64,000 nucleotides of DNA from Neurospora tetraspora. Its lineage: Eukaryota; Ascomycota; Sordariomycetes; Sordariales; Sordariaceae. The position numbers were made by a program, and so were the translations under genes. The stretch is taken from positions 1,612,001 through 1,676,000 of the forward strand of contig NW_026944384.1 of the NCBI RefSeq assembly GCF_033439725.1, in the 5' to 3' direction. This document shows, one piece after another, positions 1 through 9,819 of the stretch (position 1 is the stretch's first letter; every line of letters begins with the position of its first letter). The notes beneath the pieces were generated by a model. The model saw nothing but the letters and a program-made list of their open reading frames with translations. It was not told the origin of the DNA and made no database searches.

Positions 1-418
1 ACGCTACTTTGTCCAGGGCCCAGGCGGATATCCTATCCCACACAGAAATCGTAGAGATATGTCACATTCTTTAGATCCGTTATCACTTGTCTTCGATCGC
101 GCGGGTACACGGGCATGAACCCATCATAATACGGGAGCTAATAGGAACGACTCTGAGGACTGGACATTCGAAGGTTAAGGCGAGGACCCAACGCCAATGT
201 GACGGACATATGGGGGAAGCCGACCTGGATTATCTGGATGTCTTCTAATAGTGACGAATGGAGGTGGGGCTTGAAGACAATGTGTTGGGACATGTTAGGA
301 CATGTTAGGACTGGACTCTCTTTGGTATTTTTTGTTGATGCTCTTTTACTTATGTTGGTTTTGCCTTCCAGCTTCCTTTCTTTTTAAAATACCCTACTCA
401 ATGCTCGCAGTGAAATGA
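1..418. other. Intergenic, no gene seen
   Basis: No gene is supportable here. A 62-codon open frame (199-387) has no recognisable features and looks like chance. A short direct repeat of ggacatgttag lies near 290-310. Confidence 0.5.
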
Positions 419-525
419 GCGTTAAGGCACAAGAAGACTCTCCCTCCCTCTTCCTCCCTCTTCCTCAGGCAGCGCTAAGGCACAAGAAGACTCTCCCCCC
501 CTCTTCCTCCCTCTTATACCGCTTT
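419..525. repeat. 53-bp tandem duplication, pyrimidine-rich
   Basis: Two near-identical units begin at 419 and 472. Each starts GCGYTAAGGCACAAGAAGAC and runs into a CTC/CTT tract. The second unit leads directly into the left arm of the inverted repeat described next. No coding sense is seen. Confidence 0.75.
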
Positions 526-1206
526 TTCTTATTCAACTGGGTTTTATCCTTCCTTCTTACTGTGACGGACTGGGCATCCGTCGCAACTATATAAGACCAC
601 TTGAGCAACCGAATTACCAGCTTCGGTTACTTGTATCCTTTTGCGGAAACACGGAACGTTATAGCGTAGTGGTGAAATGCGTCGCCGTGACACTTACGGT
701 CTAGTAGATCTAGGGAGCACCTGCAGGCAAGACGGCCAGCGGGACCGGCGAGCTGAGCAAATCACGCAGAGCGACTGGCAACTGGATACCAGTCAGAGCT
801 ATTCACAATTACAGTTCCCCAATGTATACATACGTCTTTGTATCCACGCAAGCTTGACCTCCCCTCCCCCCCTGGCTATGCTCCCCCATCATCAATCCCC
901 AAAGACCTGGTTACACAGTACAAAGTTCACGTACGGTATCTTAGCCGTATTCCGGGGATCTTGGAGGACCGGGGTCCTTGTTCGTCTGCTACGTCGAGTT
1001 AGCGGGCATGGTGGGGGTCTCACCAGCTTCGACAGGACCAGGGCCAGGACGGGAGCAGGAAACCTGAGTGGGACTGGACTTATTGTTTCTGGGCTGGGCC
1101 CCGTCTCCTACCTGCAAGCACAGGTATGTACCAGACCGTAAGAAGGAAGGATAAACCCCAGTTGAATAAGAAAATGCGGTATAAGAGGGAGGAAGAGGGA
1201 GGGAGT
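490..1206. repeat. Long inverted repeat, arms about 490-560 and 1138-1206
   Basis: The stretch 490-560 (CCTCTTCCTCCCTCTTATAC onward, ending TTCCTTCTTAC) is matched in reverse complement by 1138-1206 at high identity. Weaker similarity continues inward: the left arm resumes after the solo LTR as ggtctagtagat..., opposite ggtctggtacat... in the right arm. The LTR therefore appears to have landed in a pre-existing inverted repeat. The arms flank about 580 bp with no supportable gene, and the right arm ends about 20 bp before the ATG of the Zn2Cys6 regulator. It could be the remains of a TIR-type transposon or a local inverted duplication; no transposase was found. Confidence 0.75.
561..692. mobile_element. 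Solo LTR, 132 bp, with 5-bp target duplication
   Basis: The block starts TGTGACGG and ends CCGTGACA, giving a short imperfect terminal inverted repeat with TG...CA ends. It is flanked on both sides by CTTAC (556-560 and 693-697), the 5-bp duplication expected of LTR-retrotransposon integration. A TATATAAG lies near 589. There is no internal region, so it is best read as a solo LTR left by LTR-LTR recombination. The superfamily cannot be told from an LTR alone. The intact duplication and clean ends suggest it is not very old. Confidence 0.75.
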
Positions 1207-1226
1207 CCTGGTCGGATTGCCACAGC

Positions 1227-3487
1227 ATGGATTCGGATAATATTGAGGGTCTTCCTCAGTCATCTTCTTGGTTCACCTCGCTTTCGTCAACTTCAACTTC
1301 TGCTTCGATGTCGTCAGCCATGAGCTTTGCTCAAACTGGCCAGCTTTCGCCCATCAGCAATGGTATGGACGCATCCTACCATGGGGCTGATCAATCTTGT
1401 TGCTCTTCCTCCTCCGCCTCTGCTTCGGCCTCGCCTGATTTGGCCCACTCGGTGGCTTCTTTAGCTTCTATCGGACACTGGGGGATGGGACACGACAGTC
1501 ACCATGGTAGTGCTGGCCACGGTCACCACCATGAGCTGTCGTGGGACCCGGACTCGGAAGATAACATGCTGCCATTGCCCATACCTAAGCCATTGAACGA
1601 TAACGACTTCTGCATAGACCATATCAAGGAAGCTCCAGCAAGCGCACTACCCAACAGTGACGGTTCGATGCCAGATCAATCAAAGACGAAGCGTCCCCGA
1701 GGTCGGCCCCGCAAGCACCCCATTGCGCCGGTTGTCCCCGCGAACAAGGTCACAAAAGGCCGATCCAAGACAGGCTGCCTCACTTGTCGGAAGCGCAGGA
1801 AGAAGTGTGACGAGGCAAAGCCACGGTGTAAGTTGAGGTTCAGCCCTTATTAGTTTTTGTTCCGTTCTAATATCATATAGGCATGAACTGCGAAAAGAAT
1901 GCTGTGGTTTGTGAAGGGTATCCCGAGAAACAGATCTGGAAGAGTGGTAGAGAGAGGGCCGAGGAGGGTAAGCATAATAGCCCTGGGACTACTCTCGTGG
2001 TAAGACAGTCTAACATGCCCATGCATGCAGAGCGCCTCAAGTCCCACAGTTTGCCGCCCATTACAATGCAGCCACTGTTCCACGGGCTCGACACGGTCGA
2101 GGATCGGATCTTTTGGAAGCACTACAACGAGCACCTCAGCACGGTGCTGACCGTCGAGGGTGAACACAAGAATGCCTTCAAGGACATGATGGTTCCTATT
2201 GCCGTCAAACACCAAGGCTTCATGCACTCCATCCTTTCGTTGGCAAGCAAACACATCGACTACGACACTCTTTACGGTCTCAATGTTCTCAAAAACAACC
2301 CCTCGACGTCTGTTCACAAGCTCCATGAACGGTCTATGTATCACCATAACCAAGCTAGGCAAAAGTTCTACGAGGACGTGGAAGTCAGCGATGCCCAAGA
2401 CAAGCTCCGCGTATCTGCTCGCTACGGTCAGATGCTTTGCTTCCTTCTCCAGGCATTGGCCGAGGGCAATCCTCGCGGTGAGCACCGGCTCCATCTTTCG
2501 GCATACAAGAGTCTCATTTCAAGCTCTCCGCCGGAGGACTCGGCTTTCTTCTCGTTCATCGCCGAGTTCTTCCAGTACCACATCTTTGCTGATGAGCTGA
2601 TTCACTCCCTTTCAACTCTTCACCACCGTGCGATTCCCAACGATGCCAACCACACACCGGCTATCCACCCTCCTAGGCTGCTTGGCGTTGCCGATGGGCT
2701 CTTGGAGTATCTTCCTCAAATCACCATGATTCGAAACACCATTCGACACAACATTGTCACCCAAGTGGATCCAGTTGTTGACTATGTCAGCTTCTATCGG
2801 GCGGCCGAGATCGATGCAGCCATCAAGGACTGGACACCTCACTGGCCCAGGGGAGACAATCGCGACCGGGTAGGGCTTCTCTACAAACACATGATGTGGA
2901 TCTACCTAGTCCGAACCGTCTACCCACCGACTCCTTCGGCTCCTTTGCCTCCAACGAACTCCTCTGCCCTCCCATTCTCTACACTGTCCAACGTCCGCCA
3001 TGGCGGAACCGGTGCAGCTGGAGTTACCACGCCGCCTATGTTAGCATCGCCAAGCTGCACCTCATCACGCAAGTTGGAGGGAACAGACTATGGAATGGGT
3101 TCGGTCCCGCTCCTGAGCACCGCTTCATCTCTCAGGGCCCAGTCGCCGCCGCCCTCTCGCAAACCACCCCAACATGACCCGCGGATCACTCTGGCTGTCC
3201 AGGAGTCGCTGGGCATCATGGAATCGTTTAGGCCCAGTGACCCGTGTCAAACCCTGCTCCTCCTTCCATGCTTCATCATCGCCACCGCATGCTTCACGAC
3301 CGCCCACCAGGATCGGGTGCGTACTGCTCTCAAAACGGTCAAGGGATACACTGGCCTTAGAAATGCCGACCGCACCTTGGAGGTTTTGGAGCATGTGTGG
3401 CAGCTCATGGAGTCCGGCGATTGGGCGGCAGTATGGGACTGGCCTCGTGTTGCTCAGGGCTTGGGCTTGGATTTTATTCCTGCTTGA
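1227..3487 (+). CDS. Zn2Cys6 transcription factor with AT-hook
   Basis: Probable nuclear DNA-binding regulator of about 714 aa. Exons are 1227-1827, 1881-1967 and 2031-3487. Intron 1 (53 bp, GTAAGT...TAG) splits the zinc cluster: GCLTCRKRRKKCDEAKPRC joins MNCEKNAVVCEGY, giving the six spaced cysteines of a fungal binuclear cluster. Just before it is an AT-hook-like KRPRGRPRKHP. A Ser-rich N-terminus precedes both, and the long C-terminal part resembles the fungal_trans_2 (DUF3468) region. Intron 2 (1968-2030, 63 bp, GTAAGC, branch TCTAAC, GCAG) is a multiple of three and has no stop, so it could also be read through, adding 21 residues. The cluster plus AT-hook and the C-terminus resemble the PRO1/ADV-1-RosA-NosA sexual-development regulators. 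That assignment is from memory of the family, so no symbol is given. Confidence 0.85.
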
Positions 3488-3797
3488 CGGATCGTGTGGC
3501 TTTCTTCCTTTACTTTGGCAATGTTGTTTCGTTCCATTTCATTGTCCGTTTCTGTTTTCTTGACCTTTTGCTTTTTCTCTTTCATCACTCATCATGTAGG
3601 TCGGTGTTACGGACCTTGGGCTACTGGTCATGTGTTTCCTTTTGTCAGCGGCTTGGTTTTCCAAACCGGAGTGGGCCCAGCTCACTTACTAGGTCTCCAG
3701 TTTTGCTTCAACTTCGTTCGCCCCTTCCAACCAATCCGCGAATTAAACGTCTCTATTAAACCTAAGAAATATCCAATTCTTTATGGAGGATAAGACT
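3488..3797. other. Convergent 3' intergenic region
   Basis: Lies between the stops of the regulator (plus) and the recombinase-like gene (minus). It is T-rich and probably holds both 3' UTRs. No gene or repeat was seen. Confidence 0.5.
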
Positions 3798-6520
3798 TTA
3801 TAGTTTTCTGGAGTTAACTAAGTAAATATTTCTGCTACGTAAATAACTACCAAAAGGGTCAATGTGACAGCTAAGCCGGCGAGGCCAGTCTAGTTTAGTC
3901 AGAGGGACTACGTTAGGAGAGTAGAAGAGCACGCCAAATTCAACCTTATCAATAACCACTCCTGTTTGCCCATTACAACCGTGAACATCCAACGTATGTG
4001 TAAGCCACGAAGCGAGGTCATTAATCTGGATATTCTCCCCTTCTCTCTTACATTCTGGACAATCGAATGGCTCTACGATTCTGTGATACTTATTCATATG
4101 CCTTGACAAACTGTTTCCGGCATAGAACAATTGGCCGCATCTTAAACAAGGAGCGGATTTCGACTTGGTAGTTGTAGCCATTGATGTGGGTTTGACGATT
4201 GGCGTAGTGAAGAGATCCGGAGTATTGATGGAACCATGTACTCTTTCGACATGGTTACTCCACTCCGATGCCCTCTCGATTCTATACTCCTCCTTTCCTT
4301 GCCGCTGACATTCGGGGCATGAGAAAGGTTCAAAGGTCGTTGCCGTGAAATGGACGCTCCGATGGTGTCTACTGAGGTTACGTCGACGAGTGAAGCTTTG
4401 TAGGCAGAGAAGACATGTAGAGAGCGTGGAAGCTGCTTTCTTATGTTCGGAGGCTGTTTGCTCCATTTCCTGAGCAATCCCTTCTACTTCTCCGTACCTA
4501 TCATTCAGATACGCAAAAAGCATTTCCGGTACTGCAAGCCGCTTTTGGGTAGTTTGGTCAGAACCACTGTCGGTCGAATTTGGAAAAAGCATTTTCGTAG
4601 CGGTGTCGGAAACCGGATCTTTGGGGTTCAAGTATCGACCAATGATTGTTGCTGCAGGTAAACTGGGACCGAAGGAGCATCTGAAAGGATTTGGAGGGGG
4701 GGCTGGCATATCTTCGGTTGACAGGCCGCGAGCCCTAAGGGAATCAACTTTAGCGAAGTAGTTTTCTCGAGCCTGCTTGACAGCCAAGTTTGACAATACC
4801 GTCCGTAAATCTCCAATTTTTGCGGAAAGTTGCTTTACCTCTCTATTGTCTGCAGAGAGTTGGAGCTCTTCCCGGAGATGACGACGCTGTGCGCGAAGTG
4901 CTTTCATATCCTCGCGATTTTCAAACGTTTCTAGCGTAGCTGCTGTCGGATAAAGCGGTGCTTTGTCATCCCTACGCAAGGATGCGGAGGCCAGTAGCTT
5001 GAATAGCTTGGAATCGTCTTCAGATGTACTATCGAAAACGAATGACATCAAATTGTGTGGAATATGCCTCGCTTGGTAAGAGGTTTCGAACGTTTGTGTG
5101 TTATGGCTCAGGATGTGGTTTCGAATAGCGGATGTAAGGGAACCTTGTGTAAAAATTGTAAGCAAAATAGTAAGGGAAACAGGTAAAAGTTTCTTACCAT
5201 CAATTTTATTTCCACCGCCGATTCGCAGCGCATAGGGGCGGAGAGGAGTTCTGTTCCCCGCTACCAACCATGTCCGGTTCCAAAGTTCCAGAAATTTGTA
5301 GTACTTTAAGGGAAAGATAGGCTTTTCCTGCATCCCATCCTTCCACCTAAGTTCAATGCAATCAACATCTTCCAAGTTTGGACGCTGAAGTAATTCGTCG
5401 AAGGATGAAAACTCTGTTTCGAAGGCATCATCCTGTAGAGCTTGAATAGCTACAAACGTAACTAAGCAAAGGATCTGGCATGGTACCATAGTAGCAGAAA
5501 AGATCACCCTAGAAAAGTGTTAGTTTGGATCAACGGTTCAGGGCAAGAATACATACACATCTGCCCCCTTATCAATTTTATTAACCGATAGCTTGTTTTG
5601 ATTGATCGTTATCTGAGCAATAAGCCTTGGTTCCTTTGTATCCGGATCGCGAACGACAAGTAGCTTGACTTGTCGATAAAGCATGTTCTCATAAGTGCCG
5701 GGCCGAAAGCCAATGCTTCCTATAAGCACCAATGTATGAAAGGCAACCCGATGTCTAGGATCACAAGGTATATCGACCGCGCGTTCCCACAAAGTGCTAA
5801 GAATAAGCAGAACATCGTCTGTTGTGGCTTCGGTTTTCTCAAATGTTTGTTTGCATGAAAGGTTGAACTTTTGTGCAAGAGTTGATTGGATCCACTGTGA
5901 GAAGAAATGTCAGTACACAGTATTGGTAGGGGTAAGGAGGGAATCTACCTGGATAACCTCTTCACGGGCCTTCCCACGGTTGCCAAGCAATGTCCATTGT
6001 TCGGAATCTTCGTCTGAATCTTCATTTGAATCTTGATCCCTTCTCTTCGCGAGCACTACAGCATCAGCTTGAGCTACTATATGCTTCCATAAAGCAATAA
6101 TAGTCACTACTGATTGAACTGTTCGTACCTGCTTCTGTTCCTCGGTACCGTCTATATACAGACGCCTGCATCTTGCATAGCGTGTATAGTCGGCCAGAAA
6201 GCTCTTGCAGATAGCAATGGACTTTTTCTTGTTTTGGCACACGCCAAACCAAATCTTATCAGCCTCTTTTTGTGTTAATTGTAACACATCTGTGACAAAT
6301 CTAAAAAGCGTTAGTACGCAATATTAAAGAAAGCAGCAAAATGATAAGGTACATACCTATTCCATAGACGCCACGCGCGTTCTCGCTCGGCTTTGGTCTT
6401 CTTACAAAGCGAACGCTCATGTGTTGTTACCGTAAATTCGTCGACGTCGGCAAATGCTCTTCTTTTCCGTTCTTCGTCGTCGGGTACAGTCGGCGGTATC
6501 GGCGGTTTTTGTAGCTCCAT
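3798..6520 (-). CDS. DUF3435 tyrosine-recombinase-like protein with C2H2 fingers
   Basis: Five exons join in one frame: 6520-6357, 6300-5949, 5894-5557, 5508-5198 and 5143-3798, about 836 aa. All four introns are 50-62 bp with GT...AG ends; the first has branch TACTAAC. The core looks like a tyrosine recombinase: a box-I-like IGFRPGTYENMLYRQVKLL (arginine), then LRPYALRIGGG (YxxR, second arginine), then LSHNTQTFETSYQ (histidine and a candidate nucleophilic tyrosine). This matches the DUF3435 family, which includes the captain recombinases of fungal Starship transposons. Two C2H2 units follow near the C-terminus (CLLCLQSF...H...H and CLRCGQLF...H...H, each followed by CPEC). The first ATG in frame is at 6520. 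The frame is open over all exons, so the gene may still work. I see no Starship cargo, so a stand-alone or domesticated copy is equally possible. Confidence 0.75.
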
Positions 6521-7173
6521 CCCTTCCGTATTGCATATGGATGGAGTGTGATCGGCACCGTGAAACTCAAACAATACCTTCTCAAGCTGCAATAGCTAAC
6601 GAGCTCAGTGTGTTTGGGAGGAGAAATTCATTAGAAAACTCGGAAGGAGGGTTTGATATGAAAACCAATGCAACCCTCGCAACGTAGGGGCCGTAATTCA
6701 TGCGGTAGAATCAACTGGGAAGAATGGATATACAGTGAATGCAATGAGAATGGGACAAAAGTGTGCTTGTTTGGTTCGGTCGGGAATCTGAGGGTAAAGA
6801 CGCAATATATATCTTGAGGCCCTTGTGATGTTCACCAAAGCCAACCACACCTCCCAAAAGCCAACCACACTTCCCAAAAGCCAATTATACCTTCCAAAAG
6901 CCAACCACACTTCCCAAAAGCTAACCACACCTCCCAAAAACCAACCACACCTCCCAGTTAGAAGTACTAAGTATATGGAGTAGGTGTCAGGGGTAAATGG
7001 CAGGTGTAAGTACCTTGTGTAGTGTATGCCTAGCCTACTCTGCTGGGCTTGGCGTAAGTGGAACGGTGCACTCGACGGCGAAGGCAATGGGAAAACGGTT
7101 CCAGAAACGGGGGCGGCGTTTTCAGCTGAGTCATCCAAACCCCTGTCAAAAACGGCTCCCATAGATAATCTTC
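6521..7173. other. Intergenic region upstream of the recombinase-like gene
   Basis: No gene is supported. A 160-codon frame on the minus strand (6698-7180) runs through a tandem repeat and has repeat-derived composition, so it is not called. The region holds the 20-bp minisatellite and a 13-bp fold-back at the edge of the truncated 5S gene. Confidence 0.5.
6841..6960. repeat. 20-bp minisatellite, six units
   Basis: Six back-to-back units of CCAACCACACCTCCCAAAAG, exactly 20 bp apart. The differences between units are mostly single C/T changes, and the last unit is cut short. It lies about 320 bp upstream of the recombinase-like start codon and about 210 bp from the truncated 5S gene. Confidence 0.9.
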
Positions 7174-7240
7174 CCCTCACTGGCTTATCTATGGGAGAGC
7201 GGACGGGATCCCGAGTTTTCCAGAGGGTATGGTCGTATGT
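7174..7240 (-). pseudogene. Truncated 5S rRNA gene (5' 67 nt only)
   Basis: The minus strand reads from the 5S 5' end (acatacgaccatacc..., at 7240) to the middle (...gccagtgaggg, at 7174) and matches the three intact 119-nt copies here except for one base. The 3' half, with most of the internal promoter, is missing. The break is abrupt and next to it lies a second short copy of ctcccatagataa in opposite orientation (7156-7168), making a perfect 13-bp fold-back. It should not be functional. It faces the 5' end of the recombinase-like gene. Confidence 0.85.
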
Positions 7241-7701
7241 GATATTTCAATGGGTTTCATATGCCTATAAAATCAGACGTTCGGATGACAAAGCCTCGTC
7301 GTTGTTGATGAGTTGACTCTGGTTCTGGCTGATTTGGAGGTCAAGTGTATGGAATCAAATGCTTGTTTTGTGAATAGAGGTATGCTTACGGCCTAAACTG
7401 CATCTGGTACCCAACGTCAATAGCGACCACCACTTTACGTCTGATGAAACCGAAGGCAAGTAGCCAAGAAGTGGTATAAACATTATCCAAAAAGGGGTAA
7501 CGATGAAGAAACAAATGCCAACCAACATATACACAAAAACGCCGTTATTTTCCAGACACCTTCCATATACCTCCCAGGTACCTGTCATTCATTCCATGAT
7601 CATTCCTGTGACTCCTCCATCCTGACCTAGTAACCACACAATCTCCGAAACTGAGAGGCTACAGGTTACTAAGGAGGTCACATCCAGTGAGAACCAGTCG
7701 T
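7241..7701. other. Intergenic, no gene seen
   Basis: No supportable gene. A 77-codon minus frame (7355-7588) has no homologue-like features. The region also holds the 3' flank of the multicopper oxidase. Confidence 0.5.
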
Positions 7702-9658
7702 CTAGATGACCAGCTCACTATCCTCAAACACAGCATCTCGACGCTGAACCCCTGACGCTGCTCTCCTCCGGGCGGGAGAAGAAGTTGAGTTACCAGGTGT
7801 GGTAGGAGGAGTGTTAGAGGGAGGAATCCACGTGGCACTGCAAGTAACATCGTCAGTCATCACATCATTCACTCAAGTCGTCAACAGGAGAGAAAAGGAA
7901 GGGAAAAAAAAAACATACCCAGTATAGACCGTCGGAGAAATCGTCAACATGCCCGTCGTATCCAACGGATCAACCGTATTCCCCGCCGCATTCCCCCTCG
8001 TCGGCACTCCTCCAATCCTACAATTCTCCAAATGGTCCTCCGGGAACTGTTTGCCCCTCAGCTGCTCCGGGCCCTCAATGAAACTCGCCGTCAAGCCCAT
8101 CTCCACATGCCACTCAATATGGCAATGGAACAGCCACACGCCCGGGTTCTCCGCCTTAAATCTCAGCACGGCGTGACTCCACGACCAGACGGTGACAGTA
8201 TCACGCCGGTTGGGCACGGGGTTGTAGTTAACGTCGCGACCGGGCCAGTCACCGGCATACGGCCTGGCGCGGTCCAAGATCTGGAAGCGGTGGCCGTGCA
8301 AGTGGAACGGGTGCCCGGCGGCTTCCTGGTTGTTGATCACCAGCTGGACGATGTCGCCCTTTTTGACGACGACGGGGTTGATTTGTCCGTAGACGATCGG
8401 GTTGGTGTTGTTCTCGCCTACCGTCGCGGCGGTGTAGAGCGCGGGAACCTTTTGGCCGATGAACGGCTTGCCGTTGAGGCAGGCGCGCGGGTAGCCGTTG
8501 GCGTCGAGGCAGAAGCGGAAATCAAGCTTGACGAGGTGGTCGTATGATGGGATCATGGCGAGGTTGTCGAGGGGTTTGAAGTGGGTGTCTTCGGCCGGAC
8601 GCCAGACGTCAATGTTGTTGGTTGGACGAGTCAGGGGAGCGTTTTCGTCCATCATTAGCCAGGCCGTTTGGTTGTGGGGGAAGGCGGGGGCCAGGGTTTG
8701 GTTGCGGAAGTCCCGGTTGATGTCGAGAGCGACGAGAATGGGGTAATTCCCGGAGTCGCGGTCGATGGCGGAGATGAGGAAGTCGTACCGCTGAGCGGAA
8801 CTGGCGTGTAACTGATAGGCGGTCTCGGTTTGGAGGTAGGTGGCGTCGCTCATGATCATGGTGAGCGGATGGGAGTCAATCCAGAGGAAAGCCGAGGCAA
8901 AGGCGGACATGTTGATGAGACGGACGCGGTAGGTTTTGCCCTTGACAAAGTTAAACTTGACATCCTTCTTGTCGTTAAGCAAGATGGTATCTGGGAATGG
9001 CGGAGCGAACCGCGTGTTGGCGGGAGAAAGCATGTTCTGAACAAGCGGGATGCTCTGAGAATGATACCTGTGCCATTGTTAGAAAATTGCTGGCCTAAGG
9101 TTAAGAAGGACACTTACCAATCGGAAACAGTCAAGATAATCTCCTCGTCGTACTTGCCCTTGTAGGGATCATTGGGGTCTTGGACAATAAGGGGGCCGCG
9201 CAAGCCATCCGGATATTGTCCCTTTTCGTGAGAGTGATACCAAAAGGTGCCGGGTTCATCAAGCTGTAACCATGTAAGCCCCGGTTCGATCAGAAATCTA
9301 GAAGAGACATATGTCTTACCAAGAACTTGTACTGAACCGAGGATCCGGGAGGAGTGGGACACTGGACGACACCACTAGGTCCATCCATCTCGGGGGTTTG
9401 CAGCTGGTTGATACCGTGCCAGTGAAGACCAGTTGTCTGGTTGCCAAGACCATTGTGGAGGTTCACAATGAGGGTGTCGCCAACGTTGGCTTCGAGCTTG
9501 GGGCACGGCCACTGGTTGTTGATACCAATGACAGGTCTTCCAAAGCCATCGGGAGAAGCCCAAACCCATGTGACGTTCCAGTTAATGGTGACAACTGCTG
9601 CCCTGGCAACTGTACCAAAGCACAGCAATGCCAGGGAAAGGAGGAGTGACCACATCAT
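7702..9658 (-). CDS. Multicopper oxidase (laccase/Fet3-like), secreted
   Basis: Oxidises phenols or ferrous iron while reducing O2 to water. Four exons (9658-9320, 9263-9118, 9067-7919, 7837-7702) give about 589 aa. The N-terminus [20 protein letters not shown] is a clear signal peptide. All four copper signatures are visible in order: [34 protein letters not shown] and [15 protein letters not shown]. The wording of the second and fourth motifs resembles Fet3/Abr1-type ferroxidase-like oxidases more than the classic Neurospora laccase. The last exon gives a Pro/Ser/Thr-rich, basic tail with no transmembrane helix, so a membrane Fet3 partner of Ftr1 is less likely, and no Ftr1 permease is adjacent. 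Conidial-pigment or cell-wall oxidase is an alternative role. The start is the first of two tandem ATGs. Confidence 0.88.
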
Positions 9659-9813
9659 GGTCCGGGTTGGAAAGAAGAGTCAAGCCAAAAGAGTGGCAAT
9701 GAAAGGAGGAGTGTACTAAAAGATGGGCAAAGGTGAACCCAGAGCTTGACGTTGAAGATGAGGATGGAAGGGACTGAACAAAAGACATGATTCTCGAACG
9801 AGAGAAGCCTCCG

Positions 9814-9819
9814 TATATA
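9814..9819 (-). promoter_or_regulatory. Candidate TATA box for the multicopper oxidase
   Basis: The minus strand reads cttatatacgg about 155 bp upstream of the oxidase ATG. The spacing suits a TATA element with a leader of roughly 100 nt. Sequence-only suggestion. Confidence 0.3.

Noticed and set aside
660-720. tRNA A-box-like tagcgtagtgg in the solo LTR, possible SINE or tRNA
   Set aside because: No B box, no acceptor stem pairing, and it lies across the LTR end. Chance match.
6698-7180. 160-codon minus-strand frame
   Set aside because: Runs through the 20-bp minisatellite and the 5S fold-back; its text is repeat-derived.
3798-9658. A complete Starship with cargo from the recombinase to the oxidase
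   Set aside because: No second boundary, no target duplication and no typical cargo genes seen; the oxidase lies on the outer side of the 5S remnant. Only the captain-like gene is supported.
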